Positions 24,226 through 32,128 of a stretch of 64,000 nucleotides of DNA are shown piece by piece. Every line of letters begins with the position of its first letter. Position 1 is the first letter of the stretch. The translations under genes were made by a program, and so were the position numbers. The DNA comes from Methylobacterium durans (GTDB lineage: Bacteria; Pseudomonadota; Alphaproteobacteria; Rhizobiales; Beijerinckiaceae), in NCBI RefSeq assembly GCF_003173715.1, contig NZ_CP029550.1, forward strand, positions 2,763,501-2,827,500. Direction: 5' to 3'. A model generated the notes under the pieces. The model saw only the letters and a program-made list of their open reading frames with translations, searched no databases and was not told the origin of the DNA.

Positions 24226-24345
24226 CACGAGAGGTCGAGTGCGCAGGAGCGCACCGGATGCGGTATTCAGGTCTTTCCGGAGAAGGCGCACCCCTCACCC
24301 GGTCGGCTGACGCCGACTCAGGCCTCCCGGATGGGAGAGGGGGAC
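24226..24345. repeat. Diverged copies of a palindromic intergenic repeat
   Basis: Two partial matches to the elements at 28513-28632 and 44252-44372 sit in the 407-base gap 23949-24355. The first contains GAGAGGTCGAGTGCGC then GCGCACCGG. The second contains CACCCCTCACCCGG and CTCCCGGATGGGAGAGG. The rest of the gap holds no gene I can support. Confidence 0.6.
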
Positions 24346-24355
24346 CGCGCCGGCC

Positions 24356-24648
24356 TCAGCGGCAGGCGGTGACCGTCCGCACGATCCAGCCCTCGCCCTC
24401 CTGCCAGAGCTTGCGCCGGCTGCGGGTGCAATTGGCCGCCGGGGCCTCGCCGGCGGTCCAAGTGACGGCCGGGGCGCCCCGGGCACCTTTGCGGACGCCT
24501 GCGTGGGCGCAGCGCGCGCCGCGGCCGCCGGCTCCGCGGCCGCCGGCTTCTTGCCCGCGCGCGCCTCGGCGGGGGCGACCATCCACGATGCGGCGAGCGC
24601 GAGCGCGAGGAAGGTCGCGCGGACGGGCCGAGACAGGAGAACCGGCAC
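24356..24648 (-). CDS. Small secreted Ala-rich protein, frame broken once
   Basis: I do not recognise the family. The N-terminal frame gives a signal peptide (LALALAASWMVAPAEA) and an Ala/Pro-rich linker. The continuation lies in the next frame, APAVTWTAGEAPAANCTRSRRKLWQEGEGWIVRTVTACR in part, with two Cys and a Trp-rich end that look protein-like. One missing base in the G/C run at 24471-24480 explains the break, giving about 97 residues when restored. Two cysteines may form a periplasmic disulfide. The gene is intergenic-flanked and probably transcribed alone. Confidence 0.5.
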
Positions 24649-25012
24649 GGGACGAATCCAGGATGGGGAGACGGCGAATCGCGGTTGGATATGCGCTCGC
24701 CCCGACCGCCCCGCAATCGCCGCGACCCCTCTTTCCCCATGCCGTCATCCGAAATGGTGAAGAGGAGCCTCACCCGGAAGGTGTAGGTCCGGCCGGGCCT
24801 GTGTCGGATCGGTAACGTTGCCCGCGCGACGCGGCCCGGCTCCGCGTCGCGGGACGTGACGGGCGAGCCCCACATTTGCTAAGGCAGGTCAAGACCGAGC
24901 TTGGCCGCCGCGCTCGGACGGCGCGAACTCGGCTCCAAGGCCCGGTTCCAAGGCCCGCCGCCCAACCACGGTCGGACGACGGCACGGGCCCCGAAGGGAC
25001 GTTTCGCATTCC
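24649..25012. other. Divergent intergenic region with a strong hairpin
   Basis: No gene is supported in this 364-base gap. At 24825-24851 the arms CGCGACGCGG and CCGCGTCGCG form a perfect 10-base stem with a 7-base loop, but no T run follows on either strand, so it is not an evident terminator. Confidence 0.55.
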
Positions 25013-25918
25013 ATGTCCAGACTGACGCGCCGCACGCTGCTCACAGGCTCGATGACGAGCCTCGCGCTGCTCCATTCCACGATCCCCGGCCTCGCCCAGG
25101 GCGGGCCGCCGCCCGAGGACGCGATCGACGGCTTCGGCGGCTACGACGACGACCGGCTCTACCGCGACGAGGCCGGACAGCTCTACCGCCGCCGCGGCGG
25201 CCAGTACGTGCCCTATTCGGGCCGCGAATCCTACGGCCGGCCGGTGCCGGGCACCGAGCGCGCCCCGCCGCCCCGCCAGAGCGCAGACGAGGCGCCCCCG
25301 CCGAAGGGCGCGCCGGTACCCAAGCTCGGCGAGAACCGCCCGATCGACGACGGCCCGATCGACTTCGCCCGCGCCTATGCGGGGATCGCCGACGACGCCT
25401 TCCCGATCCAGCCCTTCAACTGGAAGAAGGCGAACCCGGTCTTCCTGCGCCAGGAGGTCTCCTTCAACGGCCGCTACGAGCCCGGGACCATCGTGGTCGA
25501 TCCGCGCGCCCACCACCTCTTCCTCGTCCAGTCGGGCGGGCGGGCGCGGCGCTACGGGGTCGGCGTCGGCAAGCAGGGCTTCTCGTGGTCGGGCAACGCG
25601 ACCATCAACTCGAAGCAGGCCTGGCCGGACTGGTACCCCCCCAAGGAGATGATCGCCCGCACGCCGAAACTCGCCCGCGAGGTCAGCCAGCTCCAGAGCG
25701 GCCTCGGCGTGCCGGGCGGCACCCGCAATCCGCTCGGCGCCCGGGCCCTCTACCTGTGGCAGGGGAACAAGGACACGCTCTTCCGCATCCACGGGACGCT
25801 GGAGCCGACCTCGATCGGCCACAGCGTGTCTTCGGGCTGCATCCGCATGATCAACCAGGACGTGATCGACCTCTACGGCCGCGTCGGCGTCGGCACCAAG
25901 GTAGTGGTGATCACCTGA
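25013..25918 (+). CDS. L,D-transpeptidase, YkuD domain, exported
   Basis: A 301-residue periplasmic enzyme. A Tat-like leader, SRLTRRTLLTGSMTSLALLH, ends near GLAQG. A linker rich in Tyr, Arg and Pro follows, up to about residue 120, then the YkuD catalytic domain starting near VFLRQEVSFNGRYEPGTIVV. The active site reads HGTLEPTSIGHSVSSGCIRM, with catalytic His and Cys. Such enzymes make 3-3 peptidoglycan crosslinks or attach proteins to peptidoglycan. The ATG lies within an adequate ribosome-site context. It ends four bases before the convergent GntR gene. Confidence 0.9.
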   Translation: MSRLTRRTLLTGSMTSLALLHSTIPGLAQGGPPPEDAIDGFGGYDDDRLYRDEAGQLYRRRGGQYVPYSGRESYGRPVPGTERAPPPRQSADEAPPPKGAPVPKLGENRPIDDGPIDFARAYAGIADDAFPIQPFNWKKANPVFLRQEVSFNGRYEPGTIVVDPRAHHLFLVQSGGRARRYGVGVGKQGFSWSGNATINSKQAWPDWYPPKEMIARTPKLAREVSQLQSGLGVPGGTRNPLGARALYLWQGNKDTLFRIHGTLEPTSIGHSVSSGCIRMINQDVIDLYGRVGVGTKVVVIT

Positions 25919-25922
25919 GGAG

Positions 25923-26591
25923 TCAGTCGCCCGTGTGCTCGGCGATGTAGCGCCCGAGCGCGCTCGCGGCGTTGAGCATGTGGGCGCGCATCCGGCGGGC
26001 GGCCGCCTCGCCGTCGCCCTCCGCGATCGCCGCCAGGATCTCGCCGTGCTCGATGCGCGAGCGCTGGATGCGCTCGCCCTGGCGGAGCTGCGTCCGGCGG
26101 AAGGCCGCGAGCCTTGTGCGGATCGCGAGCGCTTGCTCGGCCATGAAGGCGTTGTGGGTCGCCCGGTAGAGCGCCTCGTGGAAGGCGCGGTTGAGGGCGT
26201 CGTAGGCGTCGACATCCCCCGCCTCGACCATGGCGCCCGCGCTCTCGTGCAGGTCGAGGAGCCCGCTCCGCTCCAGCGGCGTCATCCGGTAGGTGGCCAG
26301 CCGCACGCACATCGCCTCGACCTCGGCGGTCGTCTCGAACATGTCCATGATGCGCTCGGGCGTCATCCGGGTGACGACGACGCCGCGGCGCGGGCGCACC
26401 TCCACGAGGCCGCTCACGGCGAGCTGGCGCAGGGCCTCGCGGACCGGCGTGCGCGAGGCGCCGAAGCGGTCGGCGAGGTCCTGCTCGTCGAGCGCGATGC
26501 CGGCCGCCAGCGTGCCCGCCGCGATCTCGTCCGTCAGCGCGTTGCGGATCTGGTCCGAGAGCAGCCCGCGCGCTCCGACACTCTCGTCCAT
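25923..26591 (-). CDS. GntR family regulator (FCD) of the malonate decarboxylase cluster
   Basis: A 222-residue FCD-type GntR protein. The winged helix has DLADRFGASRTPVREALRQL and PRRGVVVTRM. The FCD part has MFETTAEVEAMCVRLATYRM and SRIEHGEILAAIAEGDGEAA. It diverges from mdcA and resembles the MdcY repressor position in Acinetobacter, where malonate releases repression. The spacer to mdcA holds several GTATxC/TATAC motifs that may be its operators. It is similar to the regulator at 10455-11114, which faces the TRAP genes. Control of mdc is inferred from position and family. Confidence 0.87.
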   Translation of the reverse strand: MDESVGARGLLSDQIRNALTDEIAAGTLAAGIALDEQDLADRFGASRTPVREALRQLAVSGLVEVRPRRGVVVTRMTPERIMDMFETTAEVEAMCVRLATYRMTPLERSGLLDLHESAGAMVEAGDVDAYDALNRAFHEALYRATHNAFMAEQALAIRTRLAAFRRTQLRQGERIQRSRIEHGEILAAIAEGDGEAAARRMRAHMLNAASALGRYIAEHTGD

Positions 26592-26621
26592 GGGGCCTGT
26601 CCGATCCTTCCGACGGAGGCC

Positions 26622-26790
26622 CGCCTGTATGCGAGTCTCCCTATACGTCCGCCATCCGTATCACGAACCCCGTACATCCGGCAGTCATGTATACGAAAAA
26701 TTTGACTTCCGGCCCGCACGGGCTCAGACAGGGAGCCGTACCGGCCGTCCGGATGCAGAGCCGCCCCGATCGAGGGTCCCTGTATGCGGA
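26622..26790 (+). promoter_or_regulatory. mdc control region with clustered GTATAC-like motifs
   Basis: The spacer between the GntR gene and mdcA contains CATGTATACGAA (26686-26697), close to the reported MdcY palindrome ATTGTATACAAT. It also has two copies of CTGTATGCG (about 26624 and 26779) and further TATACG, GTATCAC and GTACATC motifs. A TTGACT box at 26702-26707 may be the mdcA -35 element; no clear -10 was found. Confidence 0.5.
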
Positions 26791-26817
26791 TGAGCCCACG
26801 ATCAGGGAGCGGATCGG

Positions 26818-28464
26818 ATGTCGGGCTGGCGCCAGGAGCGTGCGGAGCGGGACGCGCGGATCGAGGCGGGGCGCGCCCACGCCTCCGGGAAGGTCGTGCC
26901 GGCCGGGCGCGCGGTCGATCTCCTCGAGGCGGTCCTGCGGCCGGGCGACCGGGTCTGCCTGGAGGGCGACAACCAGAAGCAGGCGGATTGCCTCGCCCGG
27001 GCACTGAGCCTCTGCGACCCGGCGAAGGTCCACGACCTGCACATGGTCCAGTCCGGCATCGTGCTGCCGGAGCACCTCGACATCTTCGAGCAGGGCATCG
27101 CGAAGCGGCTCGACTACTCGTATTCCGGGCCGCAGGGCGGGCGTATCGCCCGGATGCTGTTCGGCGGGCAGATCGAGCTCGGGGCGGTCCACACCTACCT
27201 CGAACTCTTCGCCCGCTACTTCGTCGACCTGACGCCGCAGGTGGCGCTGATCGCGGGCGTCTCGGCGGACCGGGACGGCAACCTCTACACGGGGCCGAAC
27301 ACCGAGGACACGCCGACGGTGGTCGAGGCCACCGCCTTCAAGAACGGCGTCGTCGTCGCGCAGGTCAACGAGATCGTGGAGCGCGTGCCCCGCGTCGACA
27401 TCCCGGGCGACCGGATCGACTTCGTGGTCGAGGCCGACAGGCCCTTCTACGTCGAGCCCCTCTTCACCCGCGATCCGGCCGCGATGACCGAGACGCAGAT
27501 CCTGATGGCGATGATGGCGATCAAGGGGATCTACGCCGAGTACGGCATCCGCCGCCTCAACCACGGCATCGGCTTCGGCACGGCGGCGATCGAGCTGCTG
27601 CTGCCGACCTACGCCGAGAAGCTCGGCCTCAAGGGCAGGATCGCCACCCACTGGGCGCTCAACCCGCACCCGACCCTGATCCCGGCGATCGAGTCGGGCT
27701 GGGTGCAGCAGGTCCATTGCTTCGGCTCGGAAGTCGGCATGGACCGCTACATCCGCGAGCGGCCGGACGTGTTCTTCACGGGCGCCGACGGCAGCCTGCG
27801 CTCGAACCGGGCCTTCTGCCAGACGGCCGGCCTCTACGCCTGCGACCTCTTCATCGGCTCGACGCTCCAGATCGACCTCGCGGGCCATTCCTCCACGGTG
27901 ACGCAGTCGCGGGTGGCGGGCTTCGGCGGCGCGCCGAACATGGGCTCGGACCCGCACGGGCGCCGCCACCCCTCCGACACCTGGATGAAGGCGGGGCGCG
28001 AGGCAGAGATCGTCGGCGACCCGGCCCTGATGCGCGGGCGCAAGCTCGTGGTGCAGATCGTCGAGACCTTCGGCGACAAGCTCGCGCCGGCCTTCGTCGA
28101 ACGGCTCGACGCGCTGGAACTCGCGAAGAAGATCGGGCTCGAACTCGCCCCCGTGATGGTCTACGCCGACGACGTCACCCACATCGTCACCGAGGAGGGC
28201 ATCGCCAACCTCCTCCTCTGCCGTACGGCGGACGAGCGCGAGCAGGCGATCCGCGGGGTCGCGGGCTACACCGAGGTCGGGCGCGGGCGCGACCGCGCCA
28301 TGGTCGAGTCGCTGCGCGCGCGGGGTATCGTGCGCCGCCCGGAGGATCTCGGCATCGAGCCCCTCGACGCGGACCGCTCGCTGCTCGCGGCCAAGTCGAT
28401 CAAGGATCTCGTGCACTGGTCGGGCGGCCTCTACGACCCGCCGGCCCGGTTCCGGAACTGGTGA
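26818..28464 (+). CDS. mdcA: Malonate decarboxylase alpha subunit (acetyl-S-ACP:malonate ACP transferase)
   Basis: A 548-residue protein matching MdcA in length and sequence. In the biotin-independent malonate decarboxylase it swaps the acetyl group on the carrier protein MdcC for malonate, releasing acetate. Typical segments are RPGDRVCLEGDNQKQADCLA, MVQSGIVLPEHLDIFE, FTGADGSLRSNRAFCQTAGL and HSSTVTQSRVAGFGGAPNMG. The ATG is preceded by AGGGAGCGG. It is the first gene of the mdc cluster and is separated from mdcC by a 217-base spacer carrying a hairpin-rich repeat, unlike the rest of the operon where genes overlap. Confidence 0.96.
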   Translation: MSGWRQERAERDARIEAGRAHASGKVVPAGRAVDLLEAVLRPGDRVCLEGDNQKQADCLARALSLCDPAKVHDLHMVQSGIVLPEHLDIFEQGIAKRLDYSYSGPQGGRIARMLFGGQIELGAVHTYLELFARYFVDLTPQVALIAGVSADRDGNLYTGPNTEDTPTVVEATAFKNGVVVAQVNEIVERVPRVDIPGDRIDFVVEADRPFYVEPLFTRDPAAMTETQILMAMMAIKGIYAEYGIRRLNHGIGFGTAAIELLLPTYAEKLGLKGRIATHWALNPHPTLIPAIESGWVQQVHCFGSEVGMDRYIRERPDVFFTGADGSLRSNRAFCQTAGLYACDLFIGSTLQIDLAGHSSTVTQSRVAGFGGAPNMGSDPHGRRHPSDTWMKAGREAEIVGDPALMRGRKLVVQIVETFGDKLAPAFVERLDALELAKKIGLELAPVMVYADDVTHIVTEEGIANLLLCRTADEREQAIRGVAGYTEVGRGRDRAMVESLRARGIVRRPEDLGIEPLDADRSLLAAKSIKDLVHWSGGLYDPPARFRNW

Positions 28465-28512
28465 GGACGCGGGCGATGCCGCTCACCGCCGGAACAGGTT
28501 GCGCCGGACAGG

Positions 28513-28632
28513 GCGCGGGTCCCCTCTCGTTCCGAGAGGGACAGGGTGAGGGATACAGGTTCGTCCGGACGGGTCGCACCCCTCACCCGGTCCGCATCCT
28601 GCGGACTCGACCTCTCCCGAACGGGAGAGGTG
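28513..28632. repeat. Palindromic intergenic repeat inside the mdc operon
   Basis: The element includes three hairpins: CCCTCTCG/CGAGAGGG (28522-28540), TCCGCA/TGCGGA (28591-28605) and CCTCTCCCG/CGGGAGAGG (28611-28630). It also has GGGTGAGGG facing CCCCTCACCC. A reverse-complement copy lies at 44252-44372. It resembles REP/BIME-type intergenic repeats and may affect mRNA stability or read-through from mdcA into mdcC. Confidence 0.8.
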
Positions 28633-28681
28633 GTGCGGCGCGTTTCCCCGGTCGGATCCGGAATCGAGGAAGGCTGACGCC

Positions 28682-28990
28682 ATGGAAAGACTGACCTTCC
28701 GGCACGCCACCAAGGCGCCGCTCGCCGGGGCGAAACCCCTCGCGATCACCGGCGTCGTCGCCTCGGGCAACCTCGAAGTGCTCCTGGAGCGGACCCTGCC
28801 GCCCGATGCCTGCACGGTCGAGATCGAGACGCCGATCCACGGCTACGGCGACGTCTGGGAGGCGGTGGTGGCGGATTTCGTCGCCCGCGCGCAGCCCGGG
28901 GGCCTGCGCATCACGATCAACGACGGGGGCGCCCGCCCCGACACGGTGTCCCTGCGCCTTCTCCAGGGCGCAAGGCTGATGGAGGCGTGA
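28682..28990 (+). CDS. mdcC: Malonate decarboxylase acyl carrier protein (delta subunit)
   Basis: A 102-residue carrier protein. VVASGNLEVLLE contains Ser28, matching the serine that carries the 2'-(5''-phosphoribosyl)-3'-dephospho-CoA cofactor in known MdcC proteins. A purine-rich GAGGAAGG precedes the ATG. It follows the repeat element after mdcA and overlaps the mdcD start by four bases. MdcG and MdcB, encoded downstream, supply and attach its cofactor. Confidence 0.95.
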   Translation: MERLTFRHATKAPLAGAKPLAITGVVASGNLEVLLERTLPPDACTVEIETPIHGYGDVWEAVVADFVARAQPGGLRITINDGGARPDTVSLRLLQGARLMEA

Positions 28991-29913
28991 CGTTGAGCGA
29001 GCGCATCACCGATCCCCGCGCCGCGAGCTGGTACGAGGCGAGCGCGCGGGCCCGCCTCGACGGGCTGCTCGACCCCGGCAGCTTCACCGAGATCCTCGGC
29101 CCCGAGCAGCGCAGGATGAGCCCGCACCTGCCGCTCTTCGACCTGCCGCGGGCCTTCGACGACGGCATGGTCGTGGGCTCCGGCCGCCTCGACGGAAGGC
29201 CGGTGCTCGTCGCCGCCCAGGAGGGCCGCTTCATGGGCGGCGCCTTCGGCGAGGTGCACGGGGCCAAGCTCGTCGGGCTCCTGCGCGCCGCCCCGGCGCT
29301 CAAGCCGGCGGCCGTCCTCATCCTGTTCGACACCGGCGGCGTGCGCCTGCAGGAGGCCAATGCCGGCGAGACCGCCATCGCCGAGGTGATGCGGGCGATC
29401 GCCGAGGTGCGCGCGGCCGGCATCCCCGTGATCGGCCTGATCGGCGGCCGGGCCGGCGCCTATGGCGGCGGCGGCCTCATCGCCGGCACCTGCTCGCGGC
29501 TCGCCGTCTCCGAGGGCGGGCGCATCAGCGTCTCGGGCCCGGAGGTGATCGAGACCAACAAGGGCGCGGAGGAGTTCGATTCCCGCGACCGGGCCCTGGT
29601 CTGGCGCACCATGGGCGGCAAGCACCGCCGCCTGATCGGGGGCGCCGACGCCTTCGTGGACGACACGGTGGCGGCCTTCCGCGCGGCCGCCCTCGACCTG
29701 ATCGGCCGGGCCCCGGCCTTCGACCTCGCGACGCTCGAGGCCGAGCAGGCGCGGCTGGAGCGGCGCCTGTCAGATTTCGGCGATTGCCGTGACGCGACCG
29801 AGATCTGGGGCCGGCTCGGCGTCAACGATCCGGCCGAGGTGCCCGGCCTGACGGCGGCCGATTTCGACGCCCTCGTCGCGGGATTGCGGGAGACCACCCA
29901 TGACGCTCGCTGA
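28987..29913 (+). CDS. mdcD: Malonate decarboxylase beta subunit
   Basis: A 308-residue carboxyltransferase-fold protein that forms the malonyl-S-ACP decarboxylase with MdcE. Hallmarks are RFMGGAFGEVHGAKL, FDTGGVRLQEANAGE, GRAGAYGGGGLIAGTCSR and SVSGPEVIETNKGAEEFDS. It probably starts at GTG, overlapping the mdcC stop (GTGA); a TTG two codons later is the alternative. Its 3' end overlaps mdcE by 14 bases, showing tight coupling. Confidence 0.95.
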   Translation: MTLSERITDPRAASWYEASARARLDGLLDPGSFTEILGPEQRRMSPHLPLFDLPRAFDDGMVVGSGRLDGRPVLVAAQEGRFMGGAFGEVHGAKLVGLLRAAPALKPAAVLILFDTGGVRLQEANAGETAIAEVMRAIAEVRAAGIPVIGLIGGRAGAYGGGGLIAGTCSRLAVSEGGRISVSGPEVIETNKGAEEFDSRDRALVWRTMGGKHRRLIGGADAFVDDTVAAFRAAALDLIGRAPAFDLATLEAEQARLERRLSDFGDCRDATEIWGRLGVNDPAEVPGLTAADFDALVAGLRETTHDAR

Positions 29914-30616
29914 GATCCTCGCCTCGCTCTTCCCCGAGGGCCACGACGTCACCGTCGCGGACGGCCTCGTGAGCGGCGACGGCCCCTTCCGGAACGGCCG
30001 GCTCGCCGTCGTCGGGATCGACGGCAACACCCCTCTCGGCGTCGAGGGCGCCGCCCGCCTCGCGGGGTCCGTCCTCGACGTGGTGCGCCGGGGCGGGGGC
30101 ACCCCGATCCTCGTCGCCATCGATTCCGACAGCCAGCGCATGAGCAGGCGCGACGAGCTCCTCGGTCTGAACGAGTATCTCGCCCACCTCGCCAAGTGCC
30201 TCCTACTCGCCGACCGCAGCGGCCACCCGACGATCGGCCTCGTCTACGGCCACACGGCGGCCGGCGCCTTCATCGCGACCGCGCTCGCGACCCGGGTGCT
30301 GGCGGGCCTGCCCGGCGCCAGCCCGAGCGTGATGGACCTGCCCTCCGTCGCCCGCGTCACCAAGCTGCCCCTCGACCGGCTGGAGGCGATGGCCAGGGAC
30401 ACCCCCGTCTTCGCCCCCGGCCTCGACAACATGGTGAAGACCGGCGCCGTCCACGCCGTGCTCGATCCCGCGCAGCCGCTCGGGCCCCAGATCGCGGGCC
30501 TGATCGACGCTCTGCCGGCCTCCGACACCCGCGACGCCCTCGGCGCCGAGCGGGGCGGGCGGCCGGTGGCGCAGGCCATCGCCGCCGAGGTGGCGCGGGA
30601 CGCGAGCCTTGGCTGA
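29900..30616 (+). CDS. mdcE: Malonate decarboxylase gamma subunit
   Basis: A 238-residue partner of MdcD in the decarboxylation step that converts malonyl-S-ACP to acetyl-S-ACP and CO2. Segments typical of MdcE are SRRDELLGLNEYLAHLAKCL, GHTAAGAFIATALATRV and DNMVKTGAVHAVLDP. Length is close to the family norm. The ATG lies inside the end of mdcD, and the stop lies inside the start of mdcG. Confidence 0.95.
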   Translation: MTLAEILASLFPEGHDVTVADGLVSGDGPFRNGRLAVVGIDGNTPLGVEGAARLAGSVLDVVRRGGGTPILVAIDSDSQRMSRRDELLGLNEYLAHLAKCLLLADRSGHPTIGLVYGHTAAGAFIATALATRVLAGLPGASPSVMDLPSVARVTKLPLDRLEAMARDTPVFAPGLDNMVKTGAVHAVLDPAQPLGPQIAGLIDALPASDTRDALGAERGGRPVAQAIAAEVARDASLG

Positions 30617-31268
30617 CGCCTTCCGGCGCCACGATCTCCTCGACGTGGAGCCCGGCGCCTGGGAGGCGGCGCTCGCGAGCCGCACCGACCTCGACGGCGC
30701 TCCGCAAGTGGCGGACTGGGTTCGGCGGGGCTTCCCCGTCATCGTGCGGCGGCGCCATCCGGGCGAGGCGGCGGGACCCGTGCCGGTCGGCCTCCCCCTT
30801 CCGCCCGCCGACGGGAAGCGCCGCATCGGCCTCGCCCTGCCGCCCGGATCGGTGCAGGCGCGCGCACCCGTCGCCGCGGCGCGGGCCGTCGCGGCGGCCC
30901 CCGAGGCATGGCGGCCGGTCCTCGAAGACCTCGACGGCCTCGGGCGCCGCCACGGCGTCGTCCCGCACCTGTTCGGCGGGCTCCTCTGGCAGCACCTGAC
31001 GGGCCTCGCCTACCTCTCGGCCACCTCCGACCTCGACCTGCTCTGGCCCGTCTCCGGCGCCGTGCCGCCGGGCCTCCTCGACGGCATCGCGGCGATCGAG
31101 GCCGGGGCACCGATGCGCCTCGACGGCGAGATCCTGCTGCCCGACGGCAGCGGCGTGAACTGGCGCGAGCTGCGCGCGGCCGAACCCGGCGCCAGCGTGC
31201 TCGTGAAGGGCATCGACCGGGCCGCCCTTCGCCCCGCCGACGCCGTGCTGGCCGGGGGCGCGGTTTGA
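30609..31268 (+). CDS. mdcG: Phosphoribosyl-dephospho-CoA transferase (holo-ACP synthase)
   Basis: A 219-residue nucleotidyltransferase that attaches the phosphoribosyl-dephospho-CoA group to the carrier Ser of MdcC. The catalytic SATSDLDLLW motif gives two metal-binding Asp at 141 and 143, and GGLLWQHLTGLAYLS precedes it. It begins at a TTG codon overlapping the mdcE stop by eight bases, since no ATG or GTG fits the homologous start. Its stop overlaps the next gene (TTGA). Confidence 0.93.
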   Translation: MADAFRRHDLLDVEPGAWEAALASRTDLDGAPQVADWVRRGFPVIVRRRHPGEAAGPVPVGLPLPPADGKRRIGLALPPGSVQARAPVAAARAVAAAPEAWRPVLEDLDGLGRRHGVVPHLFGGLLWQHLTGLAYLSATSDLDLLWPVSGAVPPGLLDGIAAIEAGAPMRLDGEILLPDGSGVNWRELRAAEPGASVLVKGIDRAALRPADAVLAGGAV

Positions 31269-32128
31269 GCGCGCTCGCGCTCCGACGCGCCTCCGAGCGG
31301 GGCGACGACCGGGCCGCTGCCATCGGCCGGCTCGCGGTCGAGGCCCTGCGCCTCGAACTGGAGACCTATCCGAAGCCCGGCCTCGTCAGCCACGTCGACA
31401 GCGGCAGCCACGCGGACATGGAGGCGGCGACCTTCCGGGCGAGCGCCGCCGCCCTCGAACCCTGGTTCGCCGCCCTTGCCCGGGCTGGCGAGGCGGGCGA
31501 GCCGATGCCGGCCCTGCGCCGCCTCGGCATCGCGGCCGAGGCCGAGATGCGGGCGGCGACGGGCGGCGTGAACACCCACCGGGGCGCCATCTTCGGCCTC
31601 GGCCTGCTCTGTGCTGCCGCGGGCCGGGACCCGGCAGAGCCCGCAGAGCCGCAGGGGCGGCTCGGCGCGCGCGTCCGGGCGCGCTACGCGGAGGGCATCC
31701 TCGACGGGCCGGAACTGCTCCACGCCCCCGGGGCACGGGCACGGCGGCGGCACGGAGTCGGAGGCGCACCGGCCGAGGCGGCTGCGGGGTTCCCGACTCT
31801 CTACCGCGTCGGTTTGCCGGCTCTGCATCGGGGGCGCCGGCTGCGGCCCGGCGATCCGGAGGCGGCCCGCGTCGAGACCTGCCTCGCGCTGATCGCCGCG
31901 CTCGAGGACACCAACCTGCTGCACCGGGGTGGCACCGAGGGCTACGCCTTCGCGCGCGAGGAGGCTGCCCGCTTCATCGCGGAGGGCGGGGTGGGCCGCG
32001 CGGATTGGCGCGTCCGCGCCGAGGCGCTGCATCGCGGCTTCGTCGCCCGCAACCTCAGCCCCGGCGGGGCGGCCGACCTCCTCGCCATGACGCTGTTCGT
32101 CGACGCCGTCGAGGGGGGCGGGGCGTGA
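31265..32128 (+). CDS. mdcB: Triphosphoribosyl-dephospho-CoA synthase
   Basis: A 287-residue CitG/MdcB family enzyme that makes the MdcC cofactor precursor from ATP and dephospho-CoA. Typical blocks are LETYPKPGLVSHVDSGSHADM, NTHRGAIFGLGLLC, RRHGVGGAPAEAAAGFPTLY and EDTNLLHRGGTEG. It starts with TTG overlapping mdcG and ends overlapping mdcH. One oddity: just before GARARRRHGVGG the sequence reads HAP, where CitG-family proteins usually have Ser/Thr-His or Asn-Gly; this may be natural variation or a base error. The frame is continuous. Confidence 0.92.
   Translation: MSALALRRASERGDDRAAAIGRLAVEALRLELETYPKPGLVSHVDSGSHADMEAATFRASAAALEPWFAALARAGEAGEPMPALRRLGIAAEAEMRAATGGVNTHRGAIFGLGLLCAAAGRDPAEPAEPQGRLGARVRARYAEGILDGPELLHAPGARARRRHGVGGAPAEAAAGFPTLYRVGLPALHRGRRLRPGDPEAARVETCLALIAALEDTNLLHRGGTEGYAFAREEAARFIAEGGVGRADWRVRAEALHRGFVARNLSPGGAADLLAMTLFVDAVEGGGA

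Noticed and set aside
28513..28632. Repeat as a CRISPR array or insertion sequence
   Set aside because: No regular spacers, no transposase and no target duplications; it is a hairpin-rich intergenic repeat.
31700..31790. Possible frameshift in mdcB
   Set aside because: The expected family blocks before and after are in the same frame, so only a local residue change remains.
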